A DNA stretch of 64,000 nucleotides from Humidesulfovibrio sp. (GTDB taxonomy: Bacteria; Desulfobacterota; Desulfovibrionia; Desulfovibrionales; Desulfovibrionaceae), in contig NZ_JAUYFU010000039.1 in NCBI RefSeq assembly GCF_030689645.1, forward strand, positions 16,055-80,054, given 5' to 3'. The notes under the pieces were generated by a model. It had not been told where the DNA came from, ran no database searches, and saw only the letters and a list, made by a program, of their open reading frames with translations. Of the stretch, positions 53,515-62,247 are shown one piece after another (position 1 is the stretch's first letter; every line of letters starts with the position of its first letter). The position numbers and the translations under genes were made by a program.

Positions 53515-54820
53515 AGCCGTCAGCCAGGCCTTTGACGACCTGGACCTCTGTCAAACCTTTGGCAAGGTCACGCGCGTGGTGGGCCTCATCGCCGAGGGCC
53601 AGGGCATCCGCCCCCCTGTGGGCTCCGTGTGCCACCTGCTGCCCGAGGACCGCGACTCCACCCCCATCCCGGCGGAGGTGGTGGGCTTCAAGGAAGGCTC
53701 CTGCCTGTTCATGCCCTACGGCGACCTGCGCGGCATCCGCCCGGGCAGCCTGATAAGGAATTCCGCCTCGCCCCCGCATTTCCCGGTGGGCCCCGGCCTT
53801 TTGGGCCGCACCCTCGACGCCTTTGGCGAGGCCATCGACGGCAAGGGCATGTTCGCGCCCGAAGCCTTTGTTCCGCTTTACCGCACCCCGCCCAACCCCA
53901 TGGAGCGCCCGCGCATCGACCAGCCGCTGGACGTTGGCGTGCGCGCCATCAACGGCCTGCTGACCCTGGCCAAGGGCCAGCGCGTGGGCATCATGGCCGG
54001 CTCCGGCGTTGGCAAAAGCACCCTCATGGGCATGATGGCCCGGTACACCAAGGCCGACATCAACGTCATCGGCCTGGTGGGCGAGCGTGGCCGCGAGGTG
54101 GTGGAGTTCATCGAGCGCGACCTGGGGCCGGAAGGCATGGCGCGCAGCGTGGTCATCGTGGAAACCAGCGACAAGAGCCCGCTAATCCGCATGCGCGCGG
54201 CCTATGCCGCCACAGCCGTGGCCGAGTACTATCGCGACCAGGGCCTTGATGTTCTTCTGATGATGGACTCCGTGACGCGTTTCGCCATGGCCGGGCGCGA
54301 GGTGGGCCTGGCAGCGGGCGAACCGCCCACGCGCGGCGGCTACACCCCCAGCGTCTTCGCCCAGCTGCCGCAGTTGCTTGAGCGCGCGGGCAAGAGCGCC
54401 GTGGGCTCCATCACCGGCGTGTACACCGTCCTGGTGGACGGCGACGACTTTACCGAACCCATCGCCGACGCGGTGCGCTCAATCCTCGACGGGCACATCG
54501 TACTCACGCGAGAACTGGCCGACCAGGCGCACTTCCCGGCCATCGACGTGTTGAAGAGCATCAGCCGACTGCGCAGCGAGGTGGTGGCGCGCGAGGACAT
54601 CGAGGCCGGGCGCACGGTGCTGCGGCTCATGAGCACCTTCAAGCGCGTGGAGGACATGGTGAACATCGGCGCGTACCAGAAGGGCGCCAGCCCGGACGTG
54701 GACCGCGCCATCGCCATGGTCGCGCCCATCAACGCCTATTTGCAGCAGTACGTGGGCGACAACGAGCCCCTGGACGCCTGCTTCGCCAAGCTGAAAGAGC
54801 TTGCGGCGGCGGGAAGCTAG
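53498..54820 (+). CDS. fliI: Flagellum-specific ATPase FliI
   Basis: Hexameric ATPase of the flagellar type III export gate. The 440-aa protein has Walker A VGIMAGSGVGKSTLMGMMAR, VIGLVGERGREVVEFIERDL, Walker B LDVLLMMDSVTRFAMAGREV and the FliI segment GEPPTRGGYTPSVFAQLPQL. The GTG start at 53498 has GAGGAAGGCA upstream and overlaps fliH by 17 bp; longer in-frame starts are inside fliH and unlike the family. Last gene of the unit; no fliJ follows, as the next gene is convergent. Confidence 0.96.
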   Translation: MTLNPEAVSQAFDDLDLCQTFGKVTRVVGLIAEGQGIRPPVGSVCHLLPEDRDSTPIPAEVVGFKEGSCLFMPYGDLRGIRPGSLIRNSASPPHFPVGPGLLGRTLDAFGEAIDGKGMFAPEAFVPLYRTPPNPMERPRIDQPLDVGVRAINGLLTLAKGQRVGIMAGSGVGKSTLMGMMARYTKADINVIGLVGERGREVVEFIERDLGPEGMARSVVIVETSDKSPLIRMRAAYAATAVAEYYRDQGLDVLLMMDSVTRFAMAGREVGLAAGEPPTRGGYTPSVFAQLPQLLERAGKSAVGSITGVYTVLVDGDDFTEPIADAVRSILDGHIVLTRELADQAHFPAIDVLKSISRLRSEVVAREDIEAGRTVLRLMSTFKRVEDMVNIGAYQKGASPDVDRAIAMVAPINAYLQQYVGDNEPLDACFAKLKELAAAGS

Positions 54821-54826
54821 AATTCC

Positions 54827-55729
54827 TCACCGCACCCCGGCGGAAACCCGCTGCGCCATCACACAGGCCGTGCGCGGGTTTCCCTGAAACAGCCTGTGCA
54901 CCACCGCAACGTTCGCTCCGTTGGACTTCTCGCCCTGCCGCAGCGCAGCCAGCCAGTCCAGCTCAAGCTCATCCATCCCAAGCCCGAAGACCTCCTGCGC
55001 CGGACGTGCGCCCTGGCCGGAAAGCCGGTGGAACTTCTTGATCTTCTCCAACCCATACCGCGTGTACAGATAAAGTCCGAAGGAACCTGCCTCGGCGTAG
55101 GCGCGGTGCTGCCGGACCCTGTCCAACACCATGAGCCTGCCATTCCCCCCATCCGACATGCCCCAGGATTCGTGGTCCGGCCCCAAATCCTTGAGGGGCA
55201 GGAACGCGTCCATCCTCAAAAGCGCCAAAACCCATTCGTCGGCGCTGAATCCGCAACGCGGAAAGGTCCTCGGGTTGCCCACACAGGTTTCCGCGAGAAT
55301 CCCCATCATGTTGCGAATCAGCTTATCCGGCTGGGGAAAAATGGCGCTGGTGAGCTTGTGCGCCAGCATCTGCGTCCCGCCTTGGTAACCGAAAACTCGA
55401 ATGGCGCGCACGCGGCCAAGAGGGCCTCTCTCCCAGTAGAAGACGCAAGAATAATTCTCCCGGCGCGGCTGATCGAAAATGACGCGAATTTTTCCGAATT
55501 GCCCAATTTCGGCATCAACGGACCAGAACTCCAGAACCCGATCCAGCGTCGCCTGCGCCAGCTCGGCCTGGTCCTTCAACTCCGCTTCGGACATTTGGCC
55601 CGTGGCGTCGCTGGCGACAAGGAACCGGGTTTCCACGCTGGCGCACTGCGCTTCCGGCACAGCCCCCAGCAGGGACCAAGCAACGAGGAACACCCCAAAA
55701 AGCAGCGCGACAAACTGTCCTCTTCTCAT
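54827..55729 (-). CDS. Secreted protein resembling a degenerate MA-clan peptidase
   Basis: A 300-aa protein with a signal peptide (MRRGQFVALLFGVFLVAWSL, cleavage near QCAS-VE). The layout recalls gluzincin-like peptidases (peptidase MA type): a beta part (GKIRVIFDQPRRENYSCVFY), an AHKLTSAIF segment where HEXXH would be, and a late helix pair AGSFGLYLYTRYGLEKIKKF as in those families. The zinc motif is not intact, so catalysis is doubtful. The 3' end lies 6 bp from fliI. It is co-transcribed with the DUF2784 gene (4-bp overlap). Function not known. Confidence 0.65.
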   Translation of the reverse strand: MRRGQFVALLFGVFLVAWSLLGAVPEAQCASVETRFLVASDATGQMSEAELKDQAELAQATLDRVLEFWSVDAEIGQFGKIRVIFDQPRRENYSCVFYWERGPLGRVRAIRVFGYQGGTQMLAHKLTSAIFPQPDKLIRNMMGILAETCVGNPRTFPRCGFSADEWVLALLRMDAFLPLKDLGPDHESWGMSDGGNGRLMVLDRVRQHRAYAEAGSFGLYLYTRYGLEKIKKFHRLSGQGARPAQEVFGLGMDELELDWLAALRQGEKSNGANVAVVHRLFQGNPRTACVMAQRVSAGVR

Positions 55730-56139
55730 GTGATGACTCCTCCATTTCCACTGTTCGCACGCCACCTCCGCCACGCCCACAGGGTCAGCCCCAGCGCGGC
55801 CAGATACAGTGCCAGAAACACCCGCTCGTCGAAGTCATAGAACAGGAATCTGCCCAGCCAGTGGGCTATGAAGCTCTCGCCGTATGCGGGCGCGCGCGCC
55901 GCCGTGCGCAAAGCCGCCTCGAAATCCGTCAGCGGGCAGGTGAGGCCGAGCAGCGACTCCCCTGCCACGACGGCCATGCCCGCGAGGTGCGTTATGCGGA
56001 AGGCGCGATTGCGCACGAATCGCCAGCCCAGCGGGCCGCCCACAAGAATGACCACAAGGCCAAAGGTGAGGAAGAGCGCCAGGGCCGCGTGGGCCGCAAG
56101 CACGATGTCGGCGAGAAGCAGCAAGGTGTGGTCATCCAT
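55726..56139 (-). CDS. DUF2784 membrane protein
   Basis: A 137-aa integral membrane protein with about four spans: residues 7-35, 47-65, 90-107 and 108-125. The family opening is LLLLADIVLAAHAALALFLT, with GLVVILVGGPLGW and ITHLAGMAVVAGESLLGLTC, PLTDFEAALR typical of DUF2784. Function unknown. It starts at ATG 56137-56139 and its stop overlaps the start of the secreted-protein gene. Confidence 0.85.
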   Translation of the reverse strand: MDDHTLLLLADIVLAAHAALALFLTFGLVVILVGGPLGWRFVRNRAFRITHLAGMAVVAGESLLGLTCPLTDFEAALRTAARAPAYGESFIAHWLGRFLFYDFDERVFLALYLAALGLTLWAWRRWRANSGNGGVIT

Positions 56140-56178
56140 GGAGGCCTCCGGCCCGTTATGAGCCCCCTGCGCTTTTGC

Positions 56179-57387
56179 CTAGGCCGGCGCAGCCTCGCCC
56201 GCCTGGGCCGCTTCGTCGGGGCCCAAGGCCAGCACCACGCGGTTGCGGCCAGCCCTCTTGGCAGCATACAGCGCCTCATCGGCGCACCGCAGCAGCGCTT
56301 GCAGATTGCCCTTCCGGACGCTCGCCACGCCAAAGCTGGCAGTGACGAACTGGCCCTGCATCACCGGGAAAATTGTTGTTTCCACGGCCTGGCGCATGCG
56401 CTCCGCCAATTGCCGGGCCTCGCGCACGTCGGAAAATGGCACCACGACCACGAACTCCTCGCCGCCGTAGCGGGCGAACACGTCCTCACCACGCAGGGAG
56501 CCTTGGCACAGGGCGGCCACGTCGCGCAGGAGTTCGTCGCCCGCCACATGGCCCAAGGTGTCGTTCACGCGCTTGAAGTGGTCCAGGTCGAGCATGATAA
56601 CCGAGGCCGGGCGGCCCTGGCTGAGGGACTTGCGCAAGGCCTCGGCCCCCAGGACTTGCAGCCCACGCCGGTTGAGGACGCCCGTCAGGGAGTCGGTCTG
56701 GGCCATGTGGGCCACCTGGGCTGTGGCGGCGCGCAGATCGACCTCAAGCAACTGCGAGTTCATGGAGAACACCACATAGAACTCCAGCACGCTCTGCAGG
56801 GTGCGAAAAAGCAGCAGATAGGTCAGAATGGGGTCCGCGGAATAGTCGTAGCCAACGGCGCCGAGCATGCTCCAGCCCCGCGCGCCATGTAACGCCGCGC
56901 CGAGGAGGAAGGTGGCGCACAGCAGCGTCACTCCGGCCATGACGCGGCGGCCCAGAAGCGGTATCTCCAGGCCAACCCGCAGGCAGATGACCAATGAGAC
57001 TGCCGAATAGATCATCACGCGTCGCATGATGTCCGGCGAGAAAATATAATCCGCGGACAGAGCCAGCCCCGCCACGGCGGCAAGGAGCATGTTCTGCCTG
57101 GTGCGGGCCCACAGCCTGGGGAGGCGGCAATAGACGCCCAATCCATGATAGGCAATGATCTGCTGAGCGAAGGAGCCGAGGCCGGTGAGCAGCATCAGCA
57201 GCAGGGCCTCGCCCATGCTGGAGCGCAGAAATATGAAGCTCATACTCAGCAGGGCGCAAAACTCGGCGAGGACGAAAGTGCGGAAACCGGGGTACACTTT
57301 GCGGTGCAAAACATAGTGGCCCATGACCACGAACCGGGTCAGGGTAACGCCGAGCAGCACGGGCATAAGCGTGCTGAAATTCATCAT
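56179..57387 (-). CDS. Diguanylate cyclase (GGEEF) with N-terminal membrane sensor
   Basis: Makes cyclic di-GMP. The 402-aa protein has about six to seven N-terminal membrane spans (residues 5-220) with no named sensor domain, and a C-terminal GGDEF domain: TDSLTGVLNRRGLQ, MLDLDHFKRVNDTLGHVAGD, and the active site RYGGEEFVVVVPF. The I-site RGED lies five residues before GGEEF, so product inhibition is likely. A double ATG (57384, 57387) sets the start. It lies beside the flagellar region, a natural setting for c-di-GMP control, although no target is shown. Confidence 0.92.
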   Translation of the reverse strand: MMNFSTLMPVLLGVTLTRFVVMGHYVLHRKVYPGFRTFVLAEFCALLSMSFIFLRSSMGEALLLMLLTGLGSFAQQIIAYHGLGVYCRLPRLWARTRQNMLLAAVAGLALSADYIFSPDIMRRVMIYSAVSLVICLRVGLEIPLLGRRVMAGVTLLCATFLLGAALHGARGWSMLGAVGYDYSADPILTYLLLFRTLQSVLEFYVVFSMNSQLLEVDLRAATAQVAHMAQTDSLTGVLNRRGLQVLGAEALRKSLSQGRPASVIMLDLDHFKRVNDTLGHVAGDELLRDVAALCQGSLRGEDVFARYGGEEFVVVVPFSDVREARQLAERMRQAVETTIFPVMQGQFVTASFGVASVRKGNLQALLRCADEALYAAKRAGRNRVVLALGPDEAAQAGEAAPA

Positions 57388-57515
57388 AAAAGTCACTGCC
57401 GCCAAGCAGACCTCACATTTCCGGCAGCAGTCCCTCGGCGCACACGGGCCCGGGGCTGCTGGCAACGCGTCTCCAGTATGCAGCAGCCGAAGCCGAGCGG
57501 CAAATGGCCCCCCCG

Positions 57516-58307
57516 CTACCCGTTCAAATTCTTGTTGCGATGGTCCAGGTGCAGCAGGTCCTGCTCGTGGATGCGCAGGACGAAGTCCGCATGGGTCTTG
57601 AGCCGTGAGGAAAACGCCCGGCCCCGCGTATCCGAGGACGATCCGCCCACGAACTCCACAGCGCCGATGTGCTTGCCGCGCTCTTTCAGGTGGCGAATGG
57701 ACGGAATGGCGTCGGCGTCGCCGGAAACCACCACTGCCACGTCGTAGTTGTCCTGCAGGGCCACCATGTCCACGGCCAGCGCGGTATCCAGGCCCTTTTC
57801 CTCCACCCAGCGGTGCAGGAAGTTCACCTTCCAGTGCCCGGCCTCGCGGATGTCGATGAGGTCCGAGGAGGCGCGCACCCCGGCGTAGAAGCGGCGCATG
57901 CCGTCAATTGCCCGCACCTTCTGGCCGTACCAGTCACGGAAATCAGCCGCGCAGGCGTTCCAGGCCACCTCCTCCAACTCCCCTTCCGGCAGGTTCGGGT
58001 TGTTGGCGGAAACCCGCGTCAGCCACAGGGCGCGGATTTCCGCATCGCGCACAAAGGCCGCGCGCAGGGCCGCGCGCGACTGCGGGGCCGAAAGGTCCCA
58101 TTCGTCCACAGACCCCACGGCATACCAATACACACGCCGCAGCTGGGCCACAGCCGCAGCGGTCTGCAAGGTCACCTCGTGCCAAACCTTCACTGCTTCT
58201 CTATAAATATGACCGTACAGCTGACCGTAATTTGAGATTTCTAGATTCATCGTGCGCAAAGAACCATATAAATTTGATCCATCAACAAAAAATGCAAAGC
58301 GCTGCAT
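57516..58307 (-). CDS. NYN-domain (LabA-like) nuclease-like protein
   Basis: A 263-aa protein of the NYN/PIN-like RNase superfamily. Acidic pocket residues are in RFAFFVDGSNLYGSLRT, KGLDTALAVDMVALQDNYD and VVVSGDADAIPSIRHLKERG. It ends in a short Arg/His-rich helix. RNA cleavage is the family expectation, substrate unknown. The first 40 codons are A+T-rich compared with the remainder. The ATG at 58305-58307 lies 25 bp from the asmA-like gene stop codon, in the same orientation. Confidence 0.85.
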   Translation of the reverse strand: MQRFAFFVDGSNLYGSLRTMNLEISNYGQLYGHIYREAVKVWHEVTLQTAAAVAQLRRVYWYAVGSVDEWDLSAPQSRAALRAAFVRDAEIRALWLTRVSANNPNLPEGELEEVAWNACAADFRDWYGQKVRAIDGMRRFYAGVRASSDLIDIREAGHWKVNFLHRWVEEKGLDTALAVDMVALQDNYDVAVVVSGDADAIPSIRHLKERGKHIGAVEFVGGSSSDTRGRAFSSRLKTHADFVLRIHEQDLLHLDHRNKNLNG

Positions 58308-58332
58308 GAAAACTCCTCATGTTGTATCCCAG

Positions 58333-60510
58333 CTAAAAGAGCTTCTTGACCCCGTCCAGCAGTCCGCTGGACTTCTTTTCCGGTGTGCCCCCCTGGCGCG
58401 AGGACCGCCCGCCGCCGGTGAGGACATTACCAATGCCCTGCACCACTCCGCCGACTGCGTCAAGGGCACCCTTGCCGAGAGTGCGCAGGTAGTCCGTGCT
58501 GAAACTCAAATTGTCGTAGGGCCCGGTGATGCGCATGGGCACCACCAGACCAAGAAGCCCGGCGTTGCCGCCCTGGCCCTCGCTGCTGGGCACCACCCGC
58601 ACATGCAGGGTGTAGTCGGTCTGCTTGGTGGCTATGTCCACCGTGCCGCGGCCATCTGCGCGCAGGAACGGGGCCTTGAAGTCCAGATCGTTGATGGTGG
58701 CCACGCCGCCATTGATGGCTGCGGTGCCGTCGATGCTGCCGAACTTTGTGGACTTCTCCGCGCCGGTCTCGGCCCCGGTTGCGGGAAGCGCATCCTTTGC
58801 TTTCTTGCCCGAGTCGCGCACGACGCCCAGGATGTTGACGCCAGGAAACACGCCGTCACGCACGGAGAAGCGGACTCTGCCGCTCATGCTGCGTTTGAGG
58901 CCGTGCATGGTGTTCCCCTGGCACACCAGGGGCGACACGGTTTCCGCGCTCATGGTGCCCGCGAACTGGCTTTCCTTGCCTTCAATATCGCTGAACAACG
59001 GTTTTTGCTGCACGTTGACCAGCTGGTAGGAGAGCGTCACCGCCGGGCGGTCGCCCTGCACGTCCACGCGCAGGGAGCCCTTCAGGCTGCCGTCATACAG
59101 TCTGGCCTCCACCTGCCCCACGTCCAGCACGCCATCCTGGGCCATCATAGGCAGCTTCAGGCTGGTGAAGCGCAGGCCTCTGATCTTGAAGCGCTCCGCC
59201 GTCACCTGCCCGTCGAGCTTCATCTCGCGCAGGGCCTTCACCGTGAACACGTCGTCCTTGTGCGGATCAACTCCGGCACTTCCGGGCGCCGCCGATGCGG
59301 CTTCACGCGCTTCCGCCTCAACGGATTTCTTGGCGGGCAAAAAGCGGTCGGCGTCCAACCCGCTGACGCGCACGTTGAAATTGTAGGCCTTCTTTTCCAG
59401 GCCCGTGACGCGGAAGCGGCCTTCCACGCGGGCGTCGTCCAGGCTGGCGGTGAAATTTGGAATTTCGGTGTAGCCCCGGCCTGCCTTGAACTCCAACGCT
59501 GCGGTGATGTGCTGGTAGGCAGCCGCGTCGGCGGTGTCCGGGGCCTTGCCCGTGAGCGCTGCGGAAAGCTCCCGGCCATTGAAGTCCGGCACGTCCAGCC
59601 TGCCCTTCACGTCCGGGCCGTCCTTCAGGTTCGAGGCCAGGAACTGTCCCGTAACCTTGGCCCCGTAGCCGGAGAAGCTTAACCCGGACCCCACGGCGGT
59701 ATGCTGTTTGTCGTCCACCTTAAGTTCCGCCAACCCCAGCTCAAAATCGCCCTTGCCGCCGGGCACGGCCTTGCCCGTGGCTGAAACCTTGAGCTTGAGG
59801 TCGCTGAACACATGCCGCTCGTCGCCCGCATTCAGAATCACTGTGCCCGTGGCCTCGGTTTGCGCCTTAAGTTCCGGCTTTGACGAGTCGAGCAGAAAGG
59901 ATGCTGTGAAATCGCTGGGCTTTCCCTGGCGGATGGCCTTCATCTCCACGTTCAGGCCGCTTACGGCGTAGCGCTTGCCGAGCATGCGGTCTTCCCATAT
60001 CAAGCTAGAATCCTTGACGCTTATGCCGTCAAGAGCCACGTCGCCCAGGCTCCAGTCAAAGGCCGAAGGGCCTCCGGATTTCTGCGCCCCGTCAGCGGCA
60101 GCGGGTTCCGGATCGTCCGGCCCGATGATGTCGTGCCAGCTGGCGCGCCCGTCGGCGTTCCTCACCAGATGCAGCTCCAGCCCCTCCAGCACGACCTTGC
60201 CCACCACCACCCGGCGCGAAAGCAGCGGCAGCAGCTTGATGCTCACGTTGGCGCGCTGCACGCGGGTGAAGGGCTTGTCGTCAAATCCCGGAGGATTGCT
60301 CACGCGCACGCCGCCGGTCTGCACGCCCAGACGCGGGAAGAACGTCAGCTTCACGTCTCCCTCGAACACCAGCTCGCGGCCAGTGCTCTCCTTCACCAGG
60401 CGGGCGAAGTCATCTTTATACTTATTGGGGTCCACCATGAGGGTGAGCAGAACGGCGCCGAGGACGAAAATGCTCGCTATTGCGCCGCCGATGAGGACGA
60501 GTACGCGCAT
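58333..60510 (-). CDS. AsmA-family protein
   Basis: AsmA-type proteins span the periplasm and are linked to outer-membrane lipid transport. The 725-aa protein has one N-terminal span (residues 4-26), then the AsmA opening VDPNKYKDDFARLVKESTGR, KLTFFPRLGVQTGGVRVSNP and repeated beta modules; the C-terminal part (VDGTAAINGGVATINDLDFK-like, FLRADGRGTVDIATKQTDY) is the AsmA_2 region. The Gly/Ser-rich end is low complexity. The ATG at 60508-60510 begins MRVLVLIGGA. It follows the merR-like gene by 31 bp. Confidence 0.9.
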   Translation of the reverse strand: MRVLVLIGGAIASIFVLGAVLLTLMVDPNKYKDDFARLVKESTGRELVFEGDVKLTFFPRLGVQTGGVRVSNPPGFDDKPFTRVQRANVSIKLLPLLSRRVVVGKVVLEGLELHLVRNADGRASWHDIIGPDDPEPAAADGAQKSGGPSAFDWSLGDVALDGISVKDSSLIWEDRMLGKRYAVSGLNVEMKAIRQGKPSDFTASFLLDSSKPELKAQTEATGTVILNAGDERHVFSDLKLKVSATGKAVPGGKGDFELGLAELKVDDKQHTAVGSGLSFSGYGAKVTGQFLASNLKDGPDVKGRLDVPDFNGRELSAALTGKAPDTADAAAYQHITAALEFKAGRGYTEIPNFTASLDDARVEGRFRVTGLEKKAYNFNVRVSGLDADRFLPAKKSVEAEAREAASAAPGSAGVDPHKDDVFTVKALREMKLDGQVTAERFKIRGLRFTSLKLPMMAQDGVLDVGQVEARLYDGSLKGSLRVDVQGDRPAVTLSYQLVNVQQKPLFSDIEGKESQFAGTMSAETVSPLVCQGNTMHGLKRSMSGRVRFSVRDGVFPGVNILGVVRDSGKKAKDALPATGAETGAEKSTKFGSIDGTAAINGGVATINDLDFKAPFLRADGRGTVDIATKQTDYTLHVRVVPSSEGQGGNAGLLGLVVPMRITGPYDNLSFSTDYLRTLGKGALDAVGGVVQGIGNVLTGGGRSSRQGGTPEKKSSGLLDGVKKLF

Positions 60511-60541
60511 GTGCCCTCCTGATTGGGTGCGCTGGCGCGGC

Positions 60542-61153
60542 CTAGCTCAGCAGGTCGCGGATGGCTTTGAGTTCCAGGCACAGGTCCGAGAGAGTGTTGG
60601 CCAGGGCTTCCGCCCGGTCCTCGGCCTGTACCCAGGCTTGTGTCAGCGATTGGTTTTCGGCCCGGCTTTGGGCCAGGAGCTCGGCCTGGGCGTCCGGCTG
60701 GGCGGAGGCCGGGGCTTGCTGCTCAATGACGGCGAGCAGCGACGGCTGCACGCCGTGGCCGAGGGTGTTCACGCCTGGGCTGGGGCTTGCCGATTGGACG
60801 AGAGATGGCTGAACCTGCTGGCTTGCGGCCTGGCCCCCTGCCTGACCCGCTGGCTTGCCCTGCGCTTGGCCCTGCGCCTGGCCCTTGGGCTGTCCCTTGG
60901 TCTGAAGGAGGCGCTTCTTGGCGCCCTCGATGGTCAGGCCTTCCTCGTAGAGCAGGCGCTTGATCTCGCGCACCAGCTCCACGTTGCCTTCGGTGTAGGC
61001 GCGCTGGCCGCTGGGAGTTCGCACGGGCACGAGCACGTCCTTGAACTCGCTCTCCCAGAAGCGCAGCACAAAGGGCTTCACGTCGAGCAGCTTCGCCGCC
61101 TGCCCGATCTTATAATTCTTTCCCTTCGCGCCTGCTTCCATTCTTAAAGTCAT
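60542..61153 (-). CDS. MerR-type regulator with Gln/Ala-rich linker
   Basis: A 203-aa protein. Residues about 13-80 are a MerR winged helix: YKIGQAAKLLDVKPFVLRFW, ESEF and RTPSGQRAYTEGNVELVREI. Residues about 88-150 are a low-complexity KGQAQGQ/QAGGQ-type stretch, and the last 50 residues form a coiled coil. There is no cysteine metal site, so it is not a metal sensor of the usual kind. The start could also be the ATG at 61141 (four codons shorter). MerR-like genes often follow pheT in related bacteria; here mrr lies between. Confidence 0.85.
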   Translation of the reverse strand: MTLRMEAGAKGKNYKIGQAAKLLDVKPFVLRFWESEFKDVLVPVRTPSGQRAYTEGNVELVREIKRLLYEEGLTIEGAKKRLLQTKGQPKGQAQGQAQGKPAGQAGGQAASQQVQPSLVQSASPSPGVNTLGHGVQPSLLAVIEQQAPASAQPDAQAELLAQSRAENQSLTQAWVQAEDRAEALANTLSDLCLELKAIRDLLS

Positions 61154-61274
61154 AGCAGAGGAAATGCCGGGGGGGAAGGGGGCGGGAGGTTGCCACCCTT
61201 CAGAGAATGGTTTAGCGGTCTTTAATCGATATCAATATAGCCTAATTAAACCCTTTCGTTATCGAGGTCTGCAC

Positions 61275-62176
61275 GTGGCAATTCCAGACTATCAAACTAT
61301 AATGCTTCCATTGCTCAAACTACTTGAAGATGGGAAGGAATGGACACTTTCTGCTTTGACAGAAGCCATTGCTAACCAATTCAAAGTAACTGAGGAAGAA
61401 CGACAGCAACTACTCGCAAGCAGGAGCCAATCAATCATCAGTAACAGGGTAAGCTGGGCCAAGTGTTATCTGAAGCAGGCTGGACTCATTCATTATCCCC
61501 AGCGCGGACAATATGCCATCACCCCAAAAGGGCATCAGGTACTCAAGGAAGCCCCCCAAGGATAGACAACATCTACCTCATGCAATTTGGCGAATTCCAA
61601 GCGTTCCGAAAACGCTCCAGCGACACTCCAGCAGAAGTTTCACCCGCGTGTTCAGATGCAACTCCGCAGGAGGCTATTGAAAAAGCGTATGGAACACTCC
61701 AGGAAATACTTGCTGGGGAAGTCCTGGCGCAAGTAATGAGCTGTAGTCCTCGCTTCTTTGAATATCTTGTCATAGATCTGCTGCTGGCCATGGGCTATGG
61801 TGGTTCGAGAACTGAGGCCGGTGAGGTTGTCGGGAGATCTAGTGATGGCGGAATCGACGGTATCATCAAAGAAGACCGCCTTGGCCTTGATGTTATTTAC
61901 GTGCAGGCAAAGCGCTAGACTGGAAGCGTAGGCAGCCCCGAGATTCAGAAATTCGCTGGTGCCCTGCTTGGCCGCTCCGCAAAGAAAGGCATATTCATAA
62001 CAACATCCACATTTACGGCGGAAGCAAAGCAATACGTCCAGAGCATTCCAAATACCATCGTCTTAATTGATGGCGTGGCACTTGCCCAGTATATGATTGA
62101 GCACAATGTAGGCGTTGCGCCAGCGCAAACTTACGCGATCAAAAAGATCGATTCCGACTACTTCATTGAAGCATAG
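61275..62176 (+). pseudogene. mrr: Type IV restriction endonuclease Mrr, inactivated by frameshift and stop
   Basis: Mrr cuts methylated DNA. The N-terminal winged helix (GTG at 61275; VAIPDYQTIMLPLLKLLEDG, NRVSWAKCYLKQAGLIHYPQ) ends at a stop 61563-61565 because of a frameshift in a C-run (61552-61557; one more C would restore RIDNIYLMQFGEFQAFRKRS). The Mrr catalytic domain follows (SCSPRFFEYLVIDLLLAMGY, SDGGIDGIIKEDRLGLDVIY, VQAKR) but breaks at TAG 61916-61918 where Trp (TGG) is expected, then reads on in frame (TGSVGSPEIQKFAGALLGR, IFITTSTFTAEAKQYV, AQYMIEHNVGVAP). Two lesions and an ancestral stop at 62174-62176 make it a pseudogene. G+C is below the surroundings. Confidence 0.88.
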
Positions 62177-62183
62177 ACAATGC

Positions 62184-62214
62184 AAGAAGGGGAGCCCTCG
62201 CGGACTCCCCTTTT
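62184..62214. terminator. Terminator between mrr and pheT
   Basis: AAGGGGAG (62187-62194) pairs with CTCCCCTT (62205-62212) with further outer pairing (TGCAA/TTGCA) and a following TTTT on the plus strand. It separates the convergent mrr and pheT genes. Confidence 0.8.
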
Positions 62215-62247
62215 GCATTCCCTCTGCGGGATTCTTTCTGATTTCGC

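Noticed and set aside
61164..61274. Longer start for the mrr N-terminal frame (61164)
   Set aside because: The extra residues are unlike Mrr; GTG at 61275 has a GAGG site and gives the family start VAIPDYQT.
61916..61918. TAG in mrr as a recoded (pyrrolysine-type) codon
   Set aside because: The aligned residue is Trp and an upstream frameshift is also present, so simple decay is more likely.
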